The notes beneath the pieces were generated by a model. It made no database searches, was not told where the DNA came from, and was given only the letters and a program-made list of their open reading frames with translations. From Hyalella azteca (taxonomy: Eukaryota > Arthropoda > Malacostraca > Amphipoda > Hyalellidae), in contig NW_025930616.1 in assembly GCF_000764305.2 (NCBI RefSeq), positions 429,019 to 493,018 of the forward strand: a DNA stretch of 64,000 bases, written 5' to 3'. The position numbers were made by a program, and so were the translations under genes. Position 1 is the stretch's first letter; each line of letters begins with the position of its first letter. Shown here piece after piece: positions 11,301-23,300 of this stretch.

Positions 11301-14300
11301 CTTTCTAGGAAATTAACAATTTGCCGTGATTGTAACCGTGAAATGAAACATCTGGCTGGCAGGCACGGAAGTTTTCATGATGACATCTATTTATTGTGAA
11401 TTCAAAATCTCTTCAATTTCGCGCAACAGAATTTTTTAATTCAGTGATACACGATTAGATAAACCTTTTGAATGTTTATAATACAGCGTACTTTCAATAA
11501 CTTAGAATCATGAGCCTCAATTGTGCTAAAAAACGAATCAAAGCTTTGTATATTTTATATTATATATAATCCTCATTTATTCCTGCGCACATGCGAATTA
11601 TTTTTACATAAACAATAGCAAGCTCAACAAATTCGAGCTGAATTTATTCATTGTTGAGTTAAGAGAGGAACAATGAATCAGTTTGAACTGCTGAACACTG
11701 AATTAACAAGTCATAGGATCCAATTACAAGTGGATTAAAATCATCGTTGCTTAAATACTTTCTCAAATAATATCTTTTCTCAAAAATTTGTCAGTCTACT
11801 CAGTTTTTTCAATGCTCACTCCCGCTTGTAAGACAGTATCAACGAATATAACGAAATAATATTTCCATGCAATTTCAACACGCGGCCACGGAACTTTTTG
11901 ATGTCAATACGAATCCTTTTAATCTCTTTTACCTGAATATTTTCAATAAAGATAATCGACATACAGTGTTCCGATGCGCTCAAATAACGCATTTGTAATG
12001 CTTAATGACAAGTTACGCACGTTTGACCAACCGGAACGTGTAATTTAGCTCAATTAATCAATGGAATGCTATGGGTGGTCCAATAACGGCAACCGATAAA
12101 ATGAGTTAGCGACGTGAATAAAAAACAGTCTAGTAACTGATGCGTTGTACTCGTACATTGATACTTGCTCAGCTGTCATTAATGCTCTGCTGTAGATACA
12201 GGCACATATAAGCTCCTGGAACCCAGTGAGGTGTGGAATGCGCGGTACATAACATTCTCTGTTGTATTTATAATTTAAATGGGAATAATTATCACTGAGC
12301 GATCACACTTTGCATTTCTATCGTATTATTAAGAGATAAATGAGGAAATCGAAAAGAATATTACTAGCTATCCTATATCAAATTGTTATATTTCGATGAC
12401 TGAAATATAGAGGGAATAATTTTCTACGTGTAATGACGAAGTTTGTAACGAAGAATCTTTTATTGCGTTCGCGTATCACTGCATTCAATGGCTGTAAGGT
12501 GACTAGGACTCGTTGGCGGACAGTCGACCAATATATCGTTCTCGCTTAGTCAACAAAGAAAGACGACCATTTCTCATGTAGACTTGAAGTGTTCTTTAGC
12601 ATCTTTATGAGGCTTTTTCCTTCTTGGAGTGGCATGAAAAAATAATGGCAACGTTTCAAAATCCTCAAAATAGTCATCAAAATTAAACAGGTTTACATTG
12701 CTGCAGGAATTTTCACGGATTAATCTGAGTATTTACTTTTCAAGGTCGAGATTTTAATGCATACGCATGGATTATTTTCAATTAAAATGCATTAACAACA
12801 CGTGCCTCACGCGTAGTGACTGTCTTCTTTTGCTGCTTTTAGAACAACTGCAGTTGTCTGCAAATATTGGTAGCAAATCGAATAAATTGTCAAATCTATG
12901 AAGAACAGCCATTAATTGCATGAGGTCGTTCCTGAGAGAATATTGAAACATTTGTTTAACAGTGCTTTATCCAGTTTGAAGTCTCGAGTTTGAAGGTAAC
13001 TACATTCAATTAGAGCACAACTCATTTGCATTCGGCATTTTTAGCGCATTTTCTCATTTATGGAAAAAATGCACTATTGTGCTCGCCATGTTCGTCCGTC
13101 CGTCTCTCTGTCTGTCCGTCTGTCTCTCTGTCCGTCCGTCTGTCCGTCCGTCTGTCCGTGACCTCAAGTTTTCGTCAACGAGAAAATTCGCTCTCTGTCA
13201 CTCACTGCAGTGAGTACTGAGTTATATTTTTACGACTTGTGTACGACATCGCTTTGCGCAGAACAGCTCATCCATAAGATCCAGGGATGAAAGTTCTCGC
13301 AAGCATGCTACTCCCGACTACGCGGGATCTCTTGTTTTCAAAAATATGAATGCTACAACCCGCGCCCTCCGCTCACATGATGACGTTAATGCAAGACTGA
13401 TAAATCGCTTATCGGATTAACAGTCAGTTAAAAAAATCAGACACAGAGAGATCAGTAATTAATTTTAGCATACTTAATTAGGTGTTGACTTCTCAAGGTC
13501 AGATGAACTAAGTTTTCGTACATATAAAAATGTTCATATTGATTTCCCAATCGAGTACACGCTTCGTCCGATGGTCAGCTGTTTGAAAATACCAGTGTTT
13601 GATTTTCGTTACATACACTCAGTGAAATGAATACAGTTTGTCCAAATTACGATGCACTTTCTGCCCTTGTGTGGGTTATACTGAGCCTGGTTGGCACAAG
13701 AAATTATTAGTGCTACTGTCACTCTTTTCTTGTGCTGTAGATAAAGATTGTGTCAAAATTCGGACAATAGGGCCATCCGTATTTCTGAGTGTATGGGACG
13801 ATCCTGCCTGCCTTACATGTTTATTGCTGAAAATTATTTGTTGTGATGAATTATTAGTTATTATTATCAACTTAATATTTATAAATTATGAATTATTACC
13901 AACTTAAGGAAAGGAAAACCTTCAAAAGGAGTTCCAAGGTAATATACATATAATCACTAAGGCTTTAAAAAGTTTATTTTATGTTTTCAATTTTTGCAAA
14001 TAATAACTGCCCACGCAAAAAAATCAAGAACAGTTGTTTATGTCCAGGACGCGTCCCAGAGAAGTAAAGGTTATACTGAGCCTGGTTGGCACAAGAAATT
14101 ATTAGTGCTATTGCCACTCTTTTCTTGTGCTGTGGGTAAAGAGTTTGTCAAAATTCGGACAATAGGGCCATCCGTATTTCTGAGTGTATGGGACGATCCT
14201 GCCTGCCTTACATGTTTATTGCTGAAAATTATTTGTTGTGATGAATTATTAGTTATTATTATCAACTTAATATTTATAAATTATGAATTATTACCAACTT

Positions 14301-17300
14301 AAGGAAAGGAAAACCTTCAAAAGGAGTTCCAAGGTAATATACATATAATCACTAAGGCTTTAAAAAGTTTATTTTATGTTTTCAATTTTTGCAAATAATA
14401 ACTGCCCACGCAAAAAAATCAAGAACAGTTGTTTATGTCCAGGACGCGTCCCAGAGAAGTAAACATAAATACCGAGAAATTGTTCCTATTTGAATGCTCA
14501 ATGAGCGATTCTTGGACATCTTTGATGTATCAAATTAACCCTAAACGTTATAGTGCAGTGACTGCTGTAAGTCTCCATTCTAATTAAGGTTCCTCAAGTA
14601 CCTCCAGCTGCTCTAGGATGATTAGCCGACGACGTCTTGCCGCTTACAGAGCAAATCAAACGCAATTTAGGAAATTTTTGTCATCTCACGGTTTTATCAT
14701 AATCCAGTCACAACGTGTTTTCGGATTTTTGTATATACGGGGACATTTAAATGTGCGAAAATAATTTGGGGGCATTTAAATTCATTTAAAAGTCTATTTC
14801 ATTGCGCCAACGGTGTAATTTAGAACTTAAAATTCCAGGTGCATCTTTAAAGTTAGCTGTTCTGCAATTTTTAATTCGATTGGATTGTTGCATTGCCCGC
14901 ATCACATCAACGATTTGGCCTATACACAGATTTTTCGGGAATCTACCAAACCAATGTATGCAAGTTTAGAATGTTATGCACACATTAACACTGGAATGCA
15001 TTTTGATTCTATCTTCTTCATATAAATCACTAAAATGTATTATGAGCAAAAGGCATGGCAAAGTTAACTAACCATTACTGTTCTCTAATTGACATTATTA
15101 TCAAGCAAATGAACATGATTTGTCACCAATGGATGATTATGGAAGCAATTTTATTGCAATTTTCTTTTAATATGAACGAAACATTAAAAATCTGATGCTT
15201 TTCAATACGAGCCTTTGCTTGAGGCTGCAAATGTGAGCCTCTCCCATTTTGTCTCGGAGGAATTTTTTCTTTTCAGGAAATCGATCACTTGAATGGGATA
15301 TATTAACCGTCAAATTAAGTAAATAATTAAGTAAAAGTCAAATTAAGTAAATAATTAAGTAATAGTCAATTAAGTAAAAGTCACCAGCAAAATAGTCGTG
15401 AAACCTGCAAGAGCTGGTGAGAATGGAGAGATCAAGTCTAGGAAGCATACTATTTAATTAAATTTGCCCACAATACATAAAATTTTTGATAATTAGTTAT
15501 TTGTGCTTCGACACTATGCTAAAAAGCCGCTATTTTCACGAGGATCTGCTTCTTTATTTGTTAGCTCCATTATTCAGTTCCGTAATGTATGAAATCCATG
15601 GCTTAACTTTTGTTTCAACTCAACCACAATCTCTTATTGTACGCATTTTTTCTGATGCTGTTGTTAAAATTCAACTGATTCTCAATCTTCAATTTTCATT
15701 TTGATTATTTCTCATATATTTACTTTAATTATAAATAATATGCGTTTAAAAATTTCTTTTAAAAGACAACATTTCTGAAGAATCCAGTGTTTTGGACGTT
15801 TCAATGTACAATGAATTTCTGATTTTATTTTCAAATACCAAAAAAATTATTACAATTTTTTAAGATATCAAAATTTTATAAATTTCCTAAATTATTCATT
15901 CTGTCAACTGATTCATGCATTGTCTCTGACTTCTACACTTCTACCTCTCCAATCTATCTGAAATTTTGAAGACATGCGTAAAGTCGGGGACAATGCATGA
16001 ATCAATTGACAGAATAAATAATTTTGAAATTTTAATTTCTTTTATGTATTAAAATAACTTCAAAATTAATTTTTTTAATGTTCGAAAGTACAATTAAAAA
16101 TTCATTGTACATGTTTCACATTGGAGACACAGGATTTTTTTAGAAGTGTTGCCTTTAAAAAGTAATTTTTAACCGTATATTTTATTACTGACCTTGTCTA
16201 ATCCTAGGAGCTCTGGTATTTTGTGATAGAGAACCACTTGGTGCCCATGGATCGAGTACCCTTGTGTCACGGCGTACCACTAAGTATGCGCCAATAACCA
16301 AAAGCTAATAATACACCTTAGCCGCCAATAGGTACTTTTAACTTCTTTTTATTTCAGTTATTAAAAAGTTAAATGAATCTAGATGGATTGCAATAGAGGG
16401 CCGCTCGGATAACGGATGTCTCGGATAAATATTCTTGTGGAGTGAAAACAATTTGAAAATAAATCTTGCATGCCTGAAACTGCTTGTGCAGCTCCTGAAA
16501 ATTACCAGCAAACAAAATACTTCGCTTAGCTGTATAGGTGCAGAGACAATAGTAAAGGAACGACAGCTTTAAAGAAACCACCCCAGTGTTTTCTTGATTA
16601 TGAGCAGCTATCAGCGGAGTGAAGCAGTATACGCTCATTACCGCAGTACTTACTTGAAGAATAGTGTTCTGTTTATCATAACACGAGAAAACATTTGGCA
16701 TATCCGATCTGAAATATCATGTCAGAGAATCATAACAAATGTCGTTTGTTACTCGGACGTGAAATGTCAGGGTGACCTACGCATAGAGCTGACCAACAGG
16801 GCGGAAAGGCACAGCATGTCAAAGAAGAAACGGAACACAAAGACTGACGAACAAAGTAAGACAAACCAACAAAGATTGACTACTTGGCTGGCAAAAGCCA
16901 TTTGACGTAGCGAGCTATTGCGGTGTTGAACGATCAGGTTCTTCCGCCATCTTTTGGACCGAGTCATTTGGCAGAGGCTCGGTTGTCGGCACACGAGCTT
17001 TGTTCTGCTCTATTAGGTCATGACGGATGGGCGGCCTCTCTAATTTCGAGAGGCACAGCCGCTGTTTCCATCTAATAAGCTCGATGGAAGGATGAGTTAA
17101 GTTTATCTTGAAGTTTCCACGGAGAAACTTTCGGAGGCTCGACCCGGTGAAAGCGACGGGCCGGTAGGTGAGAACGCTTTATATTACAAAATGTATGTCA
17201 AAGTTTCGCATATTAGAATAATTCTCATACTCGGGTACCAAGACATGAATTTCCAAGATGATTTTTCAATGCCATTAGGCAAGTAACTTAAGAAAAATTA

Positions 17301-20300
17301 AAATAAGGAAAAGGGAGGCAGAAAACTTGCAAATCGCTGCGAGTTTTTATTATTAACAATACCGTGCATGTTATCAATTTACCGATTTTATGAGGCGCAG
17401 GGTACAAAGTTCTGTGATAAATATTTCTTGTATATACGCGCTGAATCTGCGAAAAATACTGTAATAATCCTGGTCCTAAATGGTTCTTATAACTGTTAAA
17501 TAAAGATCCTTATTATGAAGTTTTCGGCAAAATAAACTCGGCGCTCCCAAGTTGTATGATGTTTATTTCCAAGCATGTTTGCTTTAACCTTCATTAAGAA
17601 GAGGCCGCCTCTGATCTCGATTTCAGAGATTTATCTTTTTTCTATTTCTGAGTACCTTATTTTGATAGTTAGAAATAAATACAAATTAAAATATTGCTAC
17701 TCATGTTTTGAAAACTTTAAATGATTTGTAAACTTTACGTAATTCCTGTTTTCGGAACAGGCCGTTCTAAATTGATTATTTATTCCCCGAAAATAGCATC
17801 TGCAACGCTTCAATTATCACTTAAATGAAGAAAAATGTTTAAGTTGCACAATAATTTAAATTTGACTACTACCTCATAGGTTTGGGGTTTGGTTCTACAA
17901 ATAGAAATCTTCGCATTATGCAGTTTATACACTGATACATACAGTATGCTCCTCGCGCACATCAAACTATTAATTTACTTATTTATAATACGTCAAACCT
18001 TACTGAAAAGAACGCATCTGGGACTTGAAGGGCACTTAAGCAAAATCCACGATTTAAAATTTAACGATTTCTTGCGCATTTCCTTCATAGATCAAGATTA
18101 GATGCAGAGATTGTGGATATTCAAAGCGGTTTTAGTTCCAGTATGCAAGTTACATAACTATTGGCTCATTCATGTACATTAGTCTGAAACTTTTCACCAA
18201 ACTACTAAAATTAACATGTCACAATAATCTTGATGCCCCTTCACCAAACATTTTCATGAAGAATCATTAATATATGGCTAAACATTCGTGAATTTCCCGG
18301 TACCCAGAATTGTAGTCTTCAGTTTGGAACCCAGTTTCAAAAAGTTCTCTTAGCATCGCAGGGCGTTTTGATTGTTCTAGGTAACATTCTTATTCACACC
18401 ATAACGAGACTTTTCAATAATATCTCAATAAATTTTCGAACTTGGTCCAATTTGGTAGCTTCCCCTATCGTAGAGTGACGTGGTGTCTCCCGATTACTGG
18501 ATGCGCTTCTCTGCTAAATGCTCAAGCTAAACTGGCTCATTCGAGACTAATAAGTTTTCTAGGTTAACTCCACACTTGGGGAATAGTTTTTCATGTTGGT
18601 CACATCACAAAAGTTTACAGAAAATGAGATAAGATGTTAGGATATCCTTTCTAGGATGCTGGTGCAACACCAGGGAGTCGTCGTAGACCGCCGCGTCCTC
18701 AGAAGACGTCAATGCAAGTGCGCGGTAGCGACCGCAGTCGCACATCGTACGTGCTCAACGACGATCCGCAGATTGTACACGCAATCTTTACGTCCTTCAA
18801 AAAATTTGAACGGTGATACCATGGGAATGATCGTAGTAAATTAGTACTTCTCTCCCACACTGTTGAATAATAAGAATTAAATCCAGAGTACTGATGGGAT
18901 ACTTCGGAAACGCTCACTGCATTGTGCCATGCTGCGATTTCGCCATCCATCGCAGACATGCATAGTTATTAATCAGAACGCGCAGAACGCATTAGAAACT
19001 CAAAAGCTGTAGACAGCAGAACGCGTTTGAAACATATAACATGCTGTTTTCTATGACTTTTTCACTCGAAACGCATTGTCCCTTTTCCTACGAACATTTC
19101 CGAAGTCAGGGTAGGTGTAGGTTAGCCTTCAGTGAAAAAACTGCGATGCATTTTATTACTCGATGTGTTCTCGAAGCCCACGGCAAGAAGGGTCCATCTC
19201 AGCAAGATGCGATGTATAAATTTCCTTACTCACTTAGAAGACATCACTGCGGTTAAATCAAGGCGTCACTGCGATTATCGACACGCAATGCACTTCCAAT
19301 TATCATTCAGAATTTCTTGTTTGGTATAATAAATGCTCCACTCACGACGACGATCTAGAAAACAGCGAATAATTCCGGATAGTCGTTTTATTTTTTAATT
19401 AAGATATATTTCGTTGTCAACGTGGAAAAGTATTTATGTTATTATAATTATTATCATTATTTATTATAATAATATCAGTTTACCATTATTTTAATAGTAT
19501 TTACGCCAGCTCATATTAGGGAATGTTGTAAAGGGAATATAACAGCAGTAGTTGCTGAACTGCGACTACTGACTGACTGAGAAGCGCCGGTATAATGACT
19601 ACCGTTTACCGTCATTATTACCATTTGTGCCACAGGCTGACTACTACATAATTAACTGATACCATTTGAGAGCCTGGTGCCTTCACTTCCCTGTCTCCAC
19701 TTCCGCGATCACTTCAAACGCACATTTTACATAAACGATAAGACTCCAATTCAAATCTCATATCAAATTACAAAACAAAATTTCAAATTTTTTCCAAGAC
19801 TTCCCTCCGTTTCCTTCAACCTTTCCTATTCTCCTTCCTCCTTTATCAATGAAGTTCCAGATCCTGATATATATCTCGACACAATTATAGTATCATGGAT
19901 ACGCGCCCCATCACTCTATTGGTAATGCCAGGCTTCACACATAAAATTAAACCCACGCACACAAATTTTGACAAATATATTTATGGTAAACAAAACTTTT
20001 CAAAGGGGTCGAGAGAAAAGAAATTACATTCATCGAAATTACTTGCAGGTTTTCTATATATGTGGTTAAAATTTTTAGCCAGAAGGCAATTTTTTACTGC
20101 TGGAAAAATTATTTACCAGTAAAATTATTTTGCATACAAGAAAACGAACTTAAAAAACAGAAAATGTTAATTATTACCGAAAAAAGGCAGGAATTTACAG
20201 ATTCTTCTCAGAGTACGAAAACTATCTCATTTTGACTGACAAATGACAATTATTTCCTTCCAAAAGAAAAAAAAAGTTTCATGAATATGCATCTCCTCGT

Positions 20301-23300
20301 GCATGAAAATAATTAAAAAATATATATTATTGTACGACCTAGAATAGAATACAGAAATATTATAATTCTATGGTTGCGACAGAGTGCTAGCAAAAACTAT
20401 TCAAAAACTGGTCCTGAATGAAGAATACTGTTGAATAGACAGATTAGATGTACAAAAAATTAGAGATTAGATACTTAAGCATTAGCTGCACAAAAAAATG
20501 TCAATTGCAAAGTTGTAATATACAAAAATAATAAAGTCTCATTGTAAAGAATTTTACTGAACAAACTTCTCTCGTATACATAAGGTTGGGACCTTTTAGG
20601 TAGGACCAGTTAGGTAGGACCAGAGTTAATGAGCTCAGACAAAATTCATTTTTCAACCAAACTTGACCGAGATTGTTCAGCAATTTGTACGTTATCATTT
20701 ACTTATGTTATGATCCTTTTATTGCTTGTTAACCTTGGTTATTTTCTCTATATCGTTTATAATCTCGAATAACCTCAATTTGTGTTCAAATTGTTCATTC
20801 TTTGTTTTCAGAAACCGTTACAATCTACAACGCGTTTTCATTCTGAACAATCCCCCGAACAAAGAGCCATATTCTTTATACTCATGAATTCTTTTCGGAA
20901 GTAGATGCTTGAGAAGGTCATGTGATGGCATATCTTGGAAGCGACTTAGCATGTCCCTACCATCGATCCGAAGATGAGCCCTGAATGCAGGTCGCCTAAA
21001 TGAGACGCAAATGCCAACGCCTATAAAGGGAACACGTGATGAAAAAAATATTTCCTTGCATCAATGCTTGCTTGGTGCTTTATATGGTGTTGGAGGCAGT
21101 ATATATCTTTATATATAGGCACACGAATGGAACACATGAATGGACATGAATGAACATGAACACATGAATGAATGGACATGAACACATGAATGGAAGACAT
21201 CACGAGTCTGAAATTAACAGAAATTGTTTTCAGAAAAAATTTCATTTGAAGGAGATTGTGTCTATGAAGTAGTTTGGGATAATCGAAAAAATTAGAATTT
21301 TTAAAATATAAATTTGACATTCTAATATAATATATAACATGGGGAAATTTCCAAGATCCATGGGAGTCACTAATTTCATCGTCGCAGTTCAAACATGCAA
21401 TAAATTTTTCTTCCTGCACTATATAACCTTCGACGGGGTATTTTTCTCAGCTATCATCTAAGCAATAAAACTTATAGCTGAAAATTAATTTTTTCGCCGA
21501 TCTTCGTGTGAGCTACAACCAGAAGTGGAAAAGTTAAGATTCCTACAAAGATTGCAGTGTAAGCTGTTATCTACAACTAAACGAAATATCTTTGTCAATG
21601 AGCAAATAATAATATCCCAATACAACTTTTCACTGCGTTCTGCCTACTCATTCATTAATCATTGAATGACTAATTCAGGCGTGACTCATTTATTAATCAT
21701 TGAATAACACATTCACGCATGATACATTCATTAATCATTGAATGACTAATTCTGGTACTACTCATTCACTAATCCGCCTACTCATTGATTAATGAATGTC
21801 ATACTAGAAGACTTATTCACCTGCACTTCAGTGATTGACTTAAGCCTGCAAATTTGAATTCGTTGTGCAATTCGTAGACTCATTAACTGATCATTTATTC
21901 GTCTAATTTCTAATTTTATCCGACGGCTGACGTCTTCGTTTGGAACACGGTGTCGTTCGATCAATAATGACAACATGAATAATTACTCGTTGAATAAAAT
22001 TTGCTTCTCAAAATATCAAGCGAGTAAAATTAGTCTTTCTAAAGCTTAATTTAAATTTAAGTATTACAAATATTACCAGTACAGTCCATTGTACCTCTTT
22101 TCCTGTGGTTGTAACTTGCGGTCTAAAAAAATTGAAAAAAAACTCCTTACAATACGCCAAGCTTAAAAATACTCAAACAAACCACAATTCCTCAAATAAA
22201 TAACTCTTCCCTCAACATTTTTTTCACTTCGTTTAACAGGAAAAAGAGGTTATTTTTACAAATTGCATAAAGCCATAGCAAGGAAAGCCTTAAACTAATG
22301 TTCCATCCAAAACTTTGTGCATTGTCTGACTTAGGATGATGCAGGAGCACCAACAGAATAATTTACCAAGCTCATCAGTGAAGTTCAAATAAGTGTTGCA
22401 CAGAACACAAGTCAAAAGATCATGCATTCATTATTCATATGTTATTTTTATTGCTCGATGTTCAGAAGTTGATAAACGGAAACTTAGTTTTAATCTTTCC
22501 TTCAGTGAGAAAATTAGCGTATGCAAAACACAAAAAAAACTAACTTATATCAATAAAATGTAAAACTCAAAGTAAAACTAAAAGTTGTGATGATTCAAAA
22601 CAGCATCTGCTTCGCATGTGTACAGAATTACTGGCCACTGTCGTAACACGGCTCTTTCGTGCAGCCACAATATGAATGTTTGAAGTCTAAATTGGTTTGG
22701 ATGCCGTGAAGAAACTTGAAACGACATTCCCAAACACACGGGTTCTCTCTGCGGACTGAGGCATTACTGAAGACTGCACCATTTGCCTTCACTGGCCAAA
22801 GAGGACGAATAGATCGTGTCTAGCGCTCACACTTAGACAAATTAATGGGTAACCTTGTACAAATAGTGACACACTTGCTGGTTGTAGCACTTATAGGTTT
22901 TTTTCTCGGCTTAATCGGGGCAAGACAACCTAAATAAGGGCCAAAAAGTCGCTATTTTTACAAAGTCTATTATTTTCCTTGAGCTCAGTTTCGTAGTTAT
23001 ATGGAAATATTTTGAGGTACTTATGTTCTCAGGATGAAGTTTGCTCGCTTTAAAGCTTTGGTGTTACTGAAACCAATCATTGCTTTAAGACTTCTGAGGA
23101 ATGCAATTAATTTTAGTCTTTATTTATCAGACATCAAAACTAACTTAAAACTACCTGTTGACGATCGAAATTACCCCACTAAATAGGCAATGAAATACAT
23201 TTAATGGAAAAGTTGTTTCAGCACTAGAGTGGGAACTACGTACAATAAATAAATAATCTTCCTTCAAGGATTCGTGATTTTGTCAAGATTTTTATCACAA

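Noticed and set aside
16594..16994. Overlapping ORFs on opposite strands near 16.6-17.0 kb
   Set aside because: Lys/Asn-rich on one strand and Phe/Val-rich on the other, as expected of AT-rich shadow frames; no motif.
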